Assembly: GCF_036248275.1 (NCBI RefSeq)
Contig: NZ_CP109181.1
Coordinates: 1,302,001-1,366,000 of the forward strand
Direction of reading: 5' to 3'
DNA length: 64,000 nucleotides
Source: Streptomyces sp. NBC_01716
GTDB lineage: Bacteria > Actinomycetota > Actinomycetes > Streptomycetales > Streptomycetaceae
The translations under genes were made by a program, and so were the position numbers. The notes below the pieces were generated by a model. The model saw only the letters and a program-made list of their open reading frames with translations. It did no database searches and was not told where the DNA came from. Positions 8,869 to 17,627 of this stretch are shown in pieces. How positions within the stretch are numbered: position 1 is the first letter of the stretch; each line of letters opens with the position of its first letter.

Positions 8869-9612
8869 ATGGACACAGAGGCCGGAGCGGACAGCGACGC
8901 GTCCCAGGAGCCGACTCTCACCGTCGACCAGCTGGCCGCCCGCGCCGGGGTCACCGTGCGTACCGTCCGGTTCTACAGCACCCGTGGTCTGCTGCCGCCC
9001 CCGGTGATCGGCCCCCGCCGTGTCGGCCGCTACGGCCGGGAGCATCTCTCGCGGCTCGCGCTCATCGAGGAGCTTCAGCACCAGGGCATGACCCTCGCGG
9101 CCATCGAGCGGTATCTGGAGCAGCTGCCGGCGGATCTGAGCGCGCACGACCTGGCGATCCACCGGGCACTGGTGGCGACCTGGGCGCCGGACTCGGCCGA
9201 GGACGCGACGCGGGCCGAGCTGGAGCGGCGCGCCGGGCGGGTCCTCTCCGGCGAGGACGTGGACCGGCTCGCGGCGATGGGCGTGCTGGCGCATGCCGAC
9301 TCCCCCGGGCACTACCGGCTCGATCCGGGCCTGCTGCGCCTCGGCGTCGAGCTGCTCGACGTGCCCATCGCGCACGAGACGATCCTCGCCGCCCGTACGG
9401 TCCTGCTGGAGCACACCCGCTCGGCCGCGCACGAGCTGTCGCGCCTCTTCCGGGACGAGAATCCGTACAAGGAGAGCGAGCCCGATCCGCAGCGGGTGGC
9501 GGCCATGAAGTCGCTGTCCGCCCATATGCAGCCGATGGTCGTGCAGGCGCTGGTCACCGCGTTCCAGCGGTCGCTGAAGGAGGAGCTGCGGGCCGCGTTC
9601 ACCGACGGGTGA
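8869..9612 (+). CDS. MerR-family transcriptional regulator
   Basis: The 247-residue protein has an N-terminal MerR winged helix (LTVDQLAARAGVTVRTVRFYSTRGLLPPP, residues about 18-44, then RRVGRYGREHLSRLALIEELQHQG) followed by a helical dimerisation segment and a longer C-terminal helical region of about 150 residues. There is no cysteine cluster typical of metal-sensing MerR proteins, so a small-molecule or lipid-related ligand is more likely. The gene ends 21 bases from the convergent fadB stop, so a role in regulating the beta-oxidation genes is possible but unproven. The start has almost no leader behind its likely -10 box. Confidence 0.9.
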   Translation: MDTEAGADSDASQEPTLTVDQLAARAGVTVRTVRFYSTRGLLPPPVIGPRRVGRYGREHLSRLALIEELQHQGMTLAAIERYLEQLPADLSAHDLAIHRALVATWAPDSAEDATRAELERRAGRVLSGEDVDRLAAMGVLAHADSPGHYRLDPGLLRLGVELLDVPIAHETILAARTVLLEHTRSAAHELSRLFRDENPYKESEPDPQRVAAMKSLSAHMQPMVVQALVTAFQRSLKEELRAAFTDG

Positions 9613-9633
9613 GGCGGCCCGCGGCACTGGCCT

Positions 9634-11808
9634 CTACGCGTCGTGGTACGTCTCGCCCCGCTCCGCCTTCGCCACCAGCGACGCGGGCGGCGTGAACCGC
9701 TCCCCGTACGTCCCCGCCAGCTCGCGCGCCCGCGCGACGAAGCCGGGCAGGCCGCCCTCGTACCCGTTGATGTACTGGAGGACGCCGCCGGTCCAGGCCG
9801 GGAAGCCGATGCCCATGATGGAGCCGATGTTCGCGTCGGCGACCGTCGTCAGGACGTTCTCCTCCAGGCACCGCACGGAGTCCAGCGCCTCCGAGAAGAG
9901 CATCCGCTCCTTCAGATCGGTGAACGGCACCTCCACCTCCGGCTTGGTGAAGTGCTCGCGCAGACCCGGCCAGAGGCCGACGCGGCTGCCGTCATCGGCG
10001 TAGTCGTAGAAGCCGGCGCCGCCGCCTCGTCCCGGACGGCCGAAGTCGTCCACCATGCGGTCGATGATCACGTCCGCCGGGTGCGGGGTCCAGGTGCCGC
10101 CCGCCTCCTCGGTCGCGCGCCGCGTCTCGTTACGGATCTTGCGCGGCAGGGTGAGCGTCAGCTCGTCCATCAGGGAGAGGACCTTGGCCGGGTAGCCCGC
10201 CTGGGCCGCCGCCTGCTCGACGGACGCGGGCTCGATGCCCTCGGCGACCATCGCGACGCCCTCGTTGATGAACCGCCCGATGACGCGTGAGGTGAAGAAG
10301 CCACGGGAGTCGTTGACGACGATCGGCGTCTTCTTGATCTGCCGCACCAGGTCGAAGGCGCGCGCGAGCGCTTCGTCGCCGGTCTTCTCGCCCTTGATGA
10401 TCTCCACGAGCGGCATCTTGTCGACGGGTGAGAAGAAGTGCAGGCCGATGAAGTCCAGCGGCCGGGTGACGCCGTCGGCGAGGGCAGTGATGGGCAGCGT
10501 CGAGGTGTTGGAGCACAGCAGCGCGTCGGGCTCGACCACGTCCTGGATCTCCTGGAAGACCTGGTGCTTGAGCGCCGTGTCCTCGAAGACCGCCTCGATG
10601 ACTGCGTCGCAGCCCGCGAGATCGGCCACGTCGCCGGTGGGCGTGATCCGCGCGAGCAGCGCGTCGCGGCCGGCCTCGGTCGTACGGCCCCGGGAGACCG
10701 CCTTGGCCAGCTGCTTCTCCGAGTACGCCTTGCCCTTGGCCGCCGCTTCGGCCGTGACGTCCTTGAGGACGACGTCGATCCCGGCGCGGGCGCAGGAGTA
10801 GGCGATGCCCGCGCCCATCATCCCGGCGCCGAGGACGGCGACCTTGCGCACCGGGCGCTTGTCGATGCCCTGGGGGCGGCTGGCGCCCGAGTTGACCGCC
10901 TGGAGGTCGAAGAAGAACGCCTGGATCATGTTCTTGGCGGTCTGCCCGGTGACCAGCTCGGTGAAGTACCTGGCCTCGATGGTCTGCGCGGTCTCGAAGT
11001 CGACCTGTGAGCCCTCGACGGCGGCCGCCAGGATGTTACGGGGGGCGGGGTAGGGCGCGCCGCCGGTCTGCTTCCTGAGATTGGCCGGGAAGGCGGGGAG
11101 GTTCGCGGCGAAGCGGGGGCTGGAGGGCGTACCGCCGGGGATCTTGTAGCCCTTGACGTCCCAGGGCTGCGCCGACTCGGGGTGGGCATCGATGAAGGCG
11201 CGCGCCCGGTCGAGCATCTCCTCGGTGGTGGCGGCGACTTCATGGACGAGGCCGTTCTCCAGCGCGCGGCGCGGCGAGTACTGGGTGCCCTGGAGCAGCA
11301 CCTTGAGCAGCGCGTCGGAGATGCCGAGGAGCCGTACGGTACGGGTGACGCCGCCGCCCGCGGGCAGCAGGCCGAGCGTGACCTCGGGCAGGCCGATCTT
11401 CGAGCCGGGCGCGTCGAGCGCGATCCGGTGGTGGCAGGCGAGGGCGATCTCGTAACCGCCGCCCAGGGCCGCGCCGTTGATGGCCGCGACGACGGGCTTC
11501 CCGAGCGTCTCGATGGTGCGCAGGGCGCGCTTGACCGCGAGACTCACGTCGAACGCCTGCTGGGCGTCGCCAGGACCGATCTTGATCATGTCCTTGAGGT
11601 CTCCGCCGGCGAAGAAGGTCTTCTTGGCGGAGGTGACGATGATGCCGCGGATGCTGTCCTTCTCTGCCTCCGCGCGTTCCGCGACGGCGGCGACGGAGGT
11701 CCGGAAGGCCTGGTTCATGGTGTTGGCCGACTGGGCGGGGTCGTCGAGGACGAGGGTGACGACGCCTGTCCCGTCCTGCTCCCAGCGGATGGTGGTGGAC
11801 TCGCTCAT
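9634..11808 (-). CDS. fadB: Fatty-acid oxidation complex alpha subunit (enoyl-CoA hydratase / 3-hydroxyacyl-CoA dehydrogenase)
   Basis: The 724-residue fusion carries an N-terminal crotonase domain (about 1-200; oxyanion-hole segments TSAKKTFFAGGDLKDM and NGAALGGGYEIAL) and an NAD-dependent 3-hydroxyacyl-CoA dehydrogenase domain (GAGMMGAGIAY near residue 330, then SNTSTLPI and the active-site GLHFFSPVDKMPLVEII). A C-terminal dehydrogenase domain follows. It catalyses the second and third steps of beta-oxidation and should pair with the thiolase encoded just upstream in the same direction. GGAGCAGCCGC precedes the ATG. The pair is normally closely spaced; here a 167-base repeat element separates them, which could affect co-transcription. 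Confidence 0.96.
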   Translation of the reverse strand: MSESTTIRWEQDGTGVVTLVLDDPAQSANTMNQAFRTSVAAVAERAEAEKDSIRGIIVTSAKKTFFAGGDLKDMIKIGPGDAQQAFDVSLAVKRALRTIETLGKPVVAAINGAALGGGYEIALACHHRIALDAPGSKIGLPEVTLGLLPAGGGVTRTVRLLGISDALLKVLLQGTQYSPRRALENGLVHEVAATTEEMLDRARAFIDAHPESAQPWDVKGYKIPGGTPSSPRFAANLPAFPANLRKQTGGAPYPAPRNILAAAVEGSQVDFETAQTIEARYFTELVTGQTAKNMIQAFFFDLQAVNSGASRPQGIDKRPVRKVAVLGAGMMGAGIAYSCARAGIDVVLKDVTAEAAAKGKAYSEKQLAKAVSRGRTTEAGRDALLARITPTGDVADLAGCDAVIEAVFEDTALKHQVFQEIQDVVEPDALLCSNTSTLPITALADGVTRPLDFIGLHFFSPVDKMPLVEIIKGEKTGDEALARAFDLVRQIKKTPIVVNDSRGFFTSRVIGRFINEGVAMVAEGIEPASVEQAAAQAGYPAKVLSLMDELTLTLPRKIRNETRRATEEAGGTWTPHPADVIIDRMVDDFGRPGRGGGAGFYDYADDGSRVGLWPGLREHFTKPEVEVPFTDLKERMLFSEALDSVRCLEENVLTTVADANIGSIMGIGFPAWTGGVLQYINGYEGGLPGFVARARELAGTYGERFTPPASLVAKAERGETYHDA

Positions 11809-11860
11809 GCGGCTGCTCCGTAGAGATGCGTGGGGTGTTGGCCCGTGCGGAGGGGGACGT

Positions 11861-12027
11861 TAGGTCCTGTCCGACGGATCTTCGCGGGCCCGGAACGCCC
11901 GGCACGGCACCTCGCCGCGTTGTCGGACTCGTCCACGTACACCCAGTACGAGGACGATCCTCCGCCTTGCGATGCACCGCACCGGACGCCCCGGGCTGAT
12001 CCACGAAGACCCGCCGGACAGGACCTA
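11861..12027. mobile_element. MITE-like element with 13-base perfect terminal inverted repeats
   Basis: TAGGTCCTGTCCG at 11861-11873 and CGGACAGGACCTA at 12015-12027 are perfect inverted ends around 141 bases with no complete gene. The terminal TA on both sides could be a target duplication of the IS630/Tc1 type. From memory, similar ends recur around insertion elements in Streptomyces. The right end supplies the TAG stop codon of the thiolase gene (12025-12027), so the element changed or defined the thiolase C terminus. Confidence 0.7.
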
Positions 12028-13239
12028 GACGCGTTCGACGACGGTGGCGACTCCCATGCCGCCGCCGACGCAGAGCGTGGCGAGGCCGTACCGCTTCTCC
12101 TGGCGCTCCAGTTCGTCCACGAGGGTGCCGAGGATCATCGCGCCGGTGGCGCCGAGCGGGTGACCGAGCGCGATGGCGCCGCCGTTGACGTTGACCTTGT
12201 CCAGGGAGAGCCCCATCTCCGCGACGTAGCGCAGGACGACGGCGGCGAACGCCTCGTTGATCTCCACGAGATCGATGTCGCCGATGGTCAGTCCGGCCTT
12301 GGAGAGTGCCTTGCGGCTCGCGGGCGCGGGGCCGGTGAGCATGATCGTGGGCTCGGAGCCGGACACGGCGGCCGAGACGATCCGGGCGCGGGGCCGCATG
12401 CCGTACCGCTCGCCGGTCTCCTTCGAGCCGATCGCGACGAGGGACGCGCCGTCCACGATGCCGGAGGAGTTGCCCGCGTGGTGGACGTGGTCGATCTTCT
12501 CGACCCAGTGGTACTTCTGGAGCGCCACCGCGTCGAATCCGCCGAGCTCGCCGATCTGCGCGAAGGAGGGCTTGAGGGCGGCCAGCGAGTCGGCCGTGGT
12601 GCCGGGGCGCAGGTGTTCGTCGTGGTCGAGGACAGTGAGTCCGTTGACGTCGAGTACGGGTACGACGGAGCGGGCGAACCGGCCGTCCTTCCAGGCCGCC
12701 GCCGCGCGCTCCTGCGACAGCGCGGCGAACTCGTCCACGTCGCGCCGGGTGAAGCCGCCGATGGTGGCGATCAGGTCGGCGCCGATGCCCTGGGGGGCGA
12801 AGCCCGTACGGATGTTGGTCATCGGGTCCATCGCCCAGGCGCCGCCGTCGGAGCCCATCGGGACGCGTGACATCGACTCGACGCCGCCGGCCAGGACCAG
12901 GTCCTCCCAGCCCGAACGGACCTTGGCGGCGGCCAGGTTGACGGCTTCGAGACCGGAGGCGCAGAAGCGGTTCTCCTGGACGCCGGCGACGGTGTCGGGC
13001 AGTCCGGCGGCGACGGCGGCGGTCCGCGCGATGTCGGAGCCCTGGTCGCCGAGGGGGCTGACGACGCCGAGGACGACGTCGTCGACCGCCGCCGGGTCGA
13101 GACCGGGGAACCGGTCGCGGATCTCGTGGATCAGACCGACGACGAGATCGATCGGCTTGGTGCCGTGGAGCGCACCGTTGGCCTTGCCGCGACCGCGCGG
13201 GGTGCGGATCGCGTCGTACAGATACGCCTCGGTGCTCAC
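12025..13239 (-). CDS. fadA: Acetyl-CoA C-acetyltransferase (thiolase, FadA type)
   Basis: This 404-residue thiolase performs the last step of beta-oxidation, cleaving 3-ketoacyl-CoA to acetyl-CoA plus a shortened acyl-CoA. The nucleophilic cysteine is in [12 protein letters not shown] (about residue 92), the conserved NEAFA histidine-region glutamate/asparagine motif reads EINEAFAAV, and [14 protein letters not shown] and CVGGGMG hold the catalytic histidine and second cysteine. It lies upstream of fadB in the same direction. Its stop codon lies within the terminal repeat of a small mobile element, immediately after the ATVVERV end expected for the family, so function should be intact. Confidence 0.95.
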   Translation of the reverse strand: MSTEAYLYDAIRTPRGRGKANGALHGTKPIDLVVGLIHEIRDRFPGLDPAAVDDVVLGVVSPLGDQGSDIARTAAVAAGLPDTVAGVQENRFCASGLEAVNLAAAKVRSGWEDLVLAGGVESMSRVPMGSDGGAWAMDPMTNIRTGFAPQGIGADLIATIGGFTRRDVDEFAALSQERAAAAWKDGRFARSVVPVLDVNGLTVLDHDEHLRPGTTADSLAALKPSFAQIGELGGFDAVALQKYHWVEKIDHVHHAGNSSGIVDGASLVAIGSKETGERYGMRPRARIVSAAVSGSEPTIMLTGPAPASRKALSKAGLTIGDIDLVEINEAFAAVVLRYVAEMGLSLDKVNVNGGAIALGHPLGATGAMILGTLVDELERQEKRYGLATLCVGGGMGVATVVERV

Positions 13240-13254
13240 GTCAGCGGCCTTTCG

Positions 13255-14445
13255 TCAGTCGTTGGAGGTGCTGGTCCCGGCGGTGCCCTGGATGGCGCTT
13301 CGGATGCTCGGTACGTCCCAGTCGTCGGCGATCGACTCGGTGTCCGCCCCCGGCAGCGCGGGCGCGCTCCGTACGGAGGTGGGCGTGGCCGAGAAGCGCG
13401 GCGCGGGGGCCGGCTGGGTGATGCCCGCGTGGTCGGTGAAGGTGCCGCGGGCCACGAGATGCGGGTGGGCGGGGGCCTCGTGCAGCGACAGTACGGGCGC
13501 CACACAGGCGTCGGACTCATCGAAGACGGCCGTCCACTCGGCGCGGGTCTTCTCCTTGAAGCGGGCGGTGATCGCCGCCTTCAGTCCGTCCCAGCGGGCG
13601 AAGTCCTTGCGGGCGGGGACATCGTCCTTGATGCCGAGCAGCTCGATGAACTCGTTGTAGAACCGCTGCTCCAGCGCGCCGACGGCCATGTATTCGCCGT
13701 CCGCCGTCTCGTAGTTGCCGTAGAAGGGAGCGCCGCCGTCCAGCAGGTTCGCGCCGCGCCGGTCCTGCCAGCCGCCGGCCGCCGTCATCGCGTGGATCAT
13801 CGTGGTCAGATGCGCGGCGCCGTCGACGATCGCCGCGTCCACGACCTGGCCGGCGCCGCCGGGGGTGCGCGCGTGCTGGAGGGCGGCGAGGACACCGATG
13901 ACGAGGTAGAGCGAGCCGCCCGCGTAGTCGCCGACGAGGTTGGCGGGGACGGTGGGCGGCCGGCCGGCCTCGCCGAACATCGACAGCGTGCCCGTGACGG
14001 CGATGTAGTCGATGTCGTGTCCGGCGCGCTGAGCGAGCGGGCCTTCCTGGCCCCAGCCGGTCATCCGGCCGTACACCAGCCGGGGGTTCCGGGCGAGGCA
14101 GTCGTCGGGGCCGATGCCGAGGCGTTCGGCGACTCCCGGCCGGTAGCCCTCGATGAGGACGTCGGCGCGTTCGACGAGGTCGAGGAGCTGGGCGGGTCCG
14201 CCGTCGGCCTTGAGGTCGAGGAGTACGGAGCGTTTGTTGCGGTTCATGAGGTCGTACCGCGGGTCGATCCCGAGCCCCGCGCCGCCCGGCCGGTCGACCC
14301 GTACGACGTCGGCGCCGAGGTCGGCCAGGTGCATGGCGGCGAACGGGCCGGGCCCGATACCGGCCAGCTCGACCACCCGTACGCCCGCCAGCGGGCCGTT
14401 CGCGGCCGGTCCTTCGGAGCGGCGGCCGTTCGCTGTCGCTGTCAT
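13255..14445 (-). CDS. CaiB/BaiF family CoA-transferase, alpha-methylacyl-CoA racemase type
   Basis: The 396-residue protein fits class III CoA-transferases and most closely the racemase branch: [13 protein letters not shown] (active-site histidine of AMACR/MCR), [14 protein letters not shown] (aspartate) and [12 protein letters not shown] (glutamate). Racemases of this type interconvert the 2R and 2S forms of 2-methylacyl-CoAs so that branched chains can enter beta-oxidation, which agrees with the fadA gene 16 bases downstream. The ATG at 14445 follows a G-rich ribosome site and removes an unsupported 67-residue upstream extension. The three genes probably form an operon. Confidence 0.92.
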   Translation of the reverse strand: MTATANGRRSEGPAANGPLAGVRVVELAGIGPGPFAAMHLADLGADVVRVDRPGGAGLGIDPRYDLMNRNKRSVLLDLKADGGPAQLLDLVERADVLIEGYRPGVAERLGIGPDDCLARNPRLVYGRMTGWGQEGPLAQRAGHDIDYIAVTGTLSMFGEAGRPPTVPANLVGDYAGGSLYLVIGVLAALQHARTPGGAGQVVDAAIVDGAAHLTTMIHAMTAAGGWQDRRGANLLDGGAPFYGNYETADGEYMAVGALEQRFYNEFIELLGIKDDVPARKDFARWDGLKAAITARFKEKTRAEWTAVFDESDACVAPVLSLHEAPAHPHLVARGTFTDHAGITQPAPAPRFSATPTSVRSAPALPGADTESIADDWDVPSIRSAIQGTAGTSTSND

Positions 14446-14720
14446 GGTGAGCCCCCAGCAGTGTGACACCAACGATGTAACAGCAATGATGTTAGAAACG
14501 CCCACCGCTCCGCACAAGCCCCGCCGGGGCCGCTCGGCAAGCAAGCGCTTGTTCTCCTTCGATGGTCGCAGACTTCCACGAAATGACGTCCCGCGCGGAC
14601 ACCCGTGGCGGACACCCGCACCCGTGTGGCGCCCCGCGCGGGTCACCCCCTCCCCCGGCCGGTGGTGCCAGGCGCTAGCCTTCGGCCCCGACAGCGGCCC
14701 GGCTCGACTGCGAGGACTGG
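14446..14720. promoter_or_regulatory. Divergent promoter region with palindromes
   Basis: This gap lies between the racemase and the saccharopine-dehydrogenase-like gene. CAAGCGCTTG (14542-14551) is a perfect ten-base palindrome of the kind bound by TetR repressors of lipid genes in actinomycetes. Nearer the racemase start there are an AT-richer segment, TAACA and TGTTA half-sites (14478-14494) and GTGTGACAC (14461-14469). No gene is visible. Confidence 0.4.
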
Positions 14721-15911
14721 ATGAACAGGCAGAACGGCGCAGAACGCCCGTACCACATAGTGCTCTTCGGGGCGACAGGCTTCGTCGGAACGCTCACGGC
14801 CGAATATCTCGCCCTGACCGCGCCTGCGAGCTGCCGATGGGCGATAGCGGGCCGCGACCGGGCCAGGCTGGAGAAGCTGCGGGCCCGGCTGGCCGGCATC
14901 GCCCCGCGCTGCGCGGACCTCTCCCTGCTGGTGGCCGACTCCACCGATCCGGCGTCCCTGCGGTCGCTCGCCGAGTCCACGCAGGTGCTCGCCACGACCG
15001 TCGGCCCGTACGTCTGGCACGGGGAGGGCCTTGTCGCCGCCTGCGCGGAGGCCGGGACGGACTACGCGGACATCTCCGGGGAGACGGAGTTCGTCGACCG
15101 GATGTATGTGGCGTACGAGGACCGGGCCCGGCAGACCGGGGCGCGGCTGGTGCATGCCTGCGGGTTCGACTGCGTACCGCACGATCTGGGCGCGTACTTC
15201 ACGGTCAACCAGCTGCCCGCGGATGTGCCGCTGCGGATCGACGGGTTCGTCCGCACCAACGCGTTCTTCTCCGGCGGGACCCTGGCCACGGCCCTGAACG
15301 CGCTCAGCCGCGGCCGGCAGAGCATGGAGGCGGCGAAGCTGCGGCGGCTGCACGAGCCCCGGCTGGTCGGGCGGCGGGCCGTCGGGCCGCTGGGCACGCC
15401 GCACTTCAGCAAGGAGACGGGCCTCTGGGCGCTGCCGCTGCCCACGCTGGACGCGCGGGTGGTGGCACGCTCGGCTGCGGCGCTGCCCCGGTACGGCCCC
15501 GACTTCCGCTACCGGCACTTCGTCGGCGTCAAGACGCTGCCGGTCGCGCTGGGCGGCACGGTGGCGGCGGGTACCGGCGCGGCGCTGGCGCGGATACCGG
15601 CGGTGCGGCGGGCCCTGATGAACCGCTTCGAGCCGGGCACCGGGCCTGACGAGGCACGCAGGAGCGGCAGTTGGTTCACGGCGCGGTTCGTGGGCGAGGG
15701 CGGCGGACGCAGGGTGTTCACCGAGGTCTCGGGCGGCGACCCGGGCTACGACGAGACGGCGAAGATGCTGGCGGAGGTGGCGTTGAGCCTGGCCTTCGAC
15801 GACCTTCCCAAGACGTCGGGGCAGGTCACGACGGCCGCCGCGATGGGTGACGCGCTGCTGGAACGGCTGCGGTCGGCCGGGATGGTCTTCCGGGTCGCGC
15901 ACTCACGCTAG
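14721..15911 (+). CDS. Saccharopine-dehydrogenase-like NAD(P)-binding protein (trans-acting enoyl reductase family)
   Basis: The 396-residue protein opens with a Rossmann fold dinucleotide site (IVLFGATGFVGTLTAEYL, residues about 13-30) and continues with TVGPYVWHGEGLVAACAEAGTDYADISGE, typical of saccharopine-dehydrogenase-like reductases. In mycobacteria the related family includes the trans-acting enoyl reductase for complex lipids. A second, less conserved domain forms the rest. The substrate is unknown; the nearby beta-oxidation genes make a lipid plausible. It is divergent from the racemase gene and followed by a strong hairpin. Confidence 0.85.
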   Translation: MNRQNGAERPYHIVLFGATGFVGTLTAEYLALTAPASCRWAIAGRDRARLEKLRARLAGIAPRCADLSLLVADSTDPASLRSLAESTQVLATTVGPYVWHGEGLVAACAEAGTDYADISGETEFVDRMYVAYEDRARQTGARLVHACGFDCVPHDLGAYFTVNQLPADVPLRIDGFVRTNAFFSGGTLATALNALSRGRQSMEAAKLRRLHEPRLVGRRAVGPLGTPHFSKETGLWALPLPTLDARVVARSAAALPRYGPDFRYRHFVGVKTLPVALGGTVAAGTGAALARIPAVRRALMNRFEPGTGPDEARRSGSWFTARFVGEGGGRRVFTEVSGGDPGYDETAKMLAEVALSLAFDDLPKTSGQVTTAAAMGDALLERLRSAGMVFRVAHSR

Positions 15912-15947
15912 AAGACGGCGAGGGTCGGACGGCGAGGGTCATGGGAA

Positions 15948-15980
15948 CGCGGCGGCCCGCCCCCAGCACGGGCCGCCGCG
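15948..15980 (+). terminator. Strong intrinsic terminator after the saccharopine-dehydrogenase-like gene
   Basis: CGCGGCGGCCCG and CGGGCCGCCGCG form a perfect 12-pair stem with a nine-base loop, 37 bases after the stop codon. The convergent endonuclease V gene ends 60 bases further on, so the hairpin may serve both. Confidence 0.8.
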
Positions 15981-16040
15981 CTCGTATCCCTTCGAGGGAC
16001 AGACCGGGGCCCCGCCCGAAACTCATCGCTCCGCGCCGGA

Positions 16041-16736
16041 TCAATCTCCGCGCGTCGCCTCCACCGCCTCGCGCAGCGCCCGGCGGCACAGCGCGTCCGC
16101 CCGGCGGGTCGTCTCCGGGACGCGGAAGTCCGGGGCCAGCCGCAGGGTGTGCGCGCAGGCGGTGTCGAGGCCGGTGCGGTGGCCGACGGAGACGAAGACG
16201 GGCTTCACACCGTCCTGGGTACGCAGCGCCCGGCCCACCTCCTCGCCGTCGTCGGCCACCAGCGGTGCGAACTCGCCGCGCCGGGGGCCGGGTTGCTCGT
16301 ACGAGAAGGTGAAGGGGTTCTTGGCGACACCGATCACCGGCAGCCCGGTCAGCACCCCGAGATGGGCGGCGAGTCCGAACCGGCGGGGGTGGGCGCGGCC
16401 GTAACCGTCGCAGACGACCAGTCCCGGGTCCGACGTCAGGCCCTCGAGGGCGGCGAGGACCGTCGGGATCTCGCGGAAGGCGAGCAGGCCCGGCACATAG
16501 GGGAAGGTGACACGGCCGACGGCGGTCGCCTCGTCCACGACGGCGAGAGTGGCCGCGTCGAGAACGACGGCAGCCGCGGCGACGATGTCGCGGTCGTCGT
16601 CGTACGCGACGTCGACCCCGGTCACCGACCCGGTCCCGGGCTCCGGCCCCTTTTCGTCGAGCACGACCAGTTCGCGCAACTCGTCCTGGATCGCCCTGGC
16701 TTCGGCCTCGTCGGCGGGTGTCCTGATCGTCGTCAT
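16041..16736 (-). CDS. nfi: Endonuclease V (deoxyinosine 3'-endonuclease)
   Basis: The 231-residue protein matches the endonuclease V family, which nicks DNA or RNA near inosine during repair of deaminated adenine. Visible family motifs include the metal-binding GVDVAYDD, the PYVPGLLAFRE segment with the lesion-recognition wedge, CDGYGRAHPRRFGLAAHLG and VIGVAKNPF. The length is normal. The ATG at 16736 gives a standard N terminus. It is a single gene between a convergent hairpin and the divergent ssgD promoter region. Confidence 0.93.
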   Translation of the reverse strand: MTTIRTPADEAEARAIQDELRELVVLDEKGPEPGTGSVTGVDVAYDDDRDIVAAAAVVLDAATLAVVDEATAVGRVTFPYVPGLLAFREIPTVLAALEGLTSDPGLVVCDGYGRAHPRRFGLAAHLGVLTGLPVIGVAKNPFTFSYEQPGPRRGEFAPLVADDGEEVGRALRTQDGVKPVFVSVGHRTGLDTACAHTLRLAPDFRVPETTRRADALCRRALREAVEATRGD

Positions 16737-16828
16737 GGTGCGTCAAGGGTAGTGCCGCGCAGGGGCCGCGACCGTTTCGTCCGGAGTCGGGCGGTGCCAT
16801 GGGCACCGACCCGTGAGTAGGAAAAACG

Positions 16829-16842
16829 GTGACGTAGCTCAC
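16829..16842. promoter_or_regulatory. Crp-like site upstream of the SsgA-like gene
   Basis: GTGACGTAGCTCAC has the GTGA-N6-TCAC layout of cAMP-receptor-protein sites, 93 bases before the ssgD start. Streptomyces Crp is known to bind similar sequences and to act in development. Binding here is inference. Confidence 0.4.
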
Positions 16843-16934
16843 GCCGTTCACCGAGCACTCTTCAGCGCGTTGCGTCGTCTTTCCCTGTAGCGGAAGACAC
16901 TCATCCGCCCGAGCCGCGCAAAGGGGAGCTGGCC

Positions 16935-17351
16935 TTGTCCACCGTCATCGAGCAGGACCTGCAAGCCCGGCTGGTCGCCTCGGCGCCACAGCTGGAGACC
17001 GTTCCCGCGATCCTGCGCTACGACGGCGGGGATCCCTTCGCCGTACAGATGGCGTTCCCGCCCACGGCGACGCTGGAGGGTACCGAAGTGTCCTGGGCGT
17101 TCTCCCGGGAGCTGCTGACGGTCGGCATGGACGAGCCGGCCGGGCTCGGTGACGTACGGGTGCGGCCGTTCGGCTACGACCGTACGGTGCTGGAGTTCCA
17201 CGCCCCCGAAGGCGTCGCGATGGTCCATGTCCGCACCTCGGAGGTACGGCGCTTCCTCGACCGCTCCCTGGGTGTCGTCCCCGTCGGCCGCGAGCATCTG
17301 TATCTCGATCTGGACCACGACGTCGCCGAGCTGCTGCGCGACGCCTGCTGA
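16935..17351 (+). CDS. ssgD: SsgA-like sporulation/cell-division protein, probably SsgD
   Basis: The 138-residue protein belongs to the SsgA-like family found in sporulating actinomycetes, which guides septum placement and peptidoglycan synthesis. Family features are VPAILRYDGGDPFAVQMAF, VSWAFSRELLTVGM, GDVRVRPFG and the C-terminal RFLDRSLGVVPVGREH. The TTG start follows AAGGGGAG by six bases. The name ssgD rests on the neighbours: in S. coelicolor, as recalled, ssgD lies close to the same ABC-F, UvrA-like, laccase and fadAB genes. SsgD has been linked to the lateral cell wall. The family assignment is firm, the paralogue less so. Confidence 0.85.
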   Translation: MSTVIEQDLQARLVASAPQLETVPAILRYDGGDPFAVQMAFPPTATLEGTEVSWAFSRELLTVGMDEPAGLGDVRVRPFGYDRTVLEFHAPEGVAMVHVRTSEVRRFLDRSLGVVPVGREHLYLDLDHDVAELLRDAC

Positions 17352-17404
17352 ACCCCGCCGCCGAGGCGTGAAGCCGCGTAAGGCCGCCCGGCCGTAAAAA
17401 CGCG

Positions 17405-17627
17405 TTGCTTCCCGCGGCCGTCCCCTCGTACGGTGCACAGCAGTCCTGTTGTCGCCGAACGGAGTAGGACGTTGCTCTTCTGAGGTCCCCTGAGACACCG
17501 TGCCGCGCGGCTCCCTGACCGCGCGCACCGCGTGCGACCTCGGCTGTCGAGCCGTCCCTCCCCGGTGCCCCACGCCGGTGTCTCCCACCGTTGCCTCGCA
17601 TCCCTTCGCAACAGCCAGGAGACCCGT
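17405..17627 (+). promoter_or_regulatory. Promoter and attenuator-like leader of the ABC-F gene
   Basis: TTGCTT (17405-17410) and TACGGT (17429-17434) are 18 bases apart and form a likely promoter. The leader then has GGAG (17461-17464) followed by a three-codon frame TTG-CTC-TTC-TGA (17472-17483). The bases after it (GAGGTC, 17482-17487) can pair with GACCTC at 17536-17541, enclosing a CGCGCGG/CCGCGCG stem (17504-17525). A short translated leader ahead of an ABC-F gene is the usual layout for antibiotic-induced ribosome-mediated attenuation. Confidence 0.45.
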
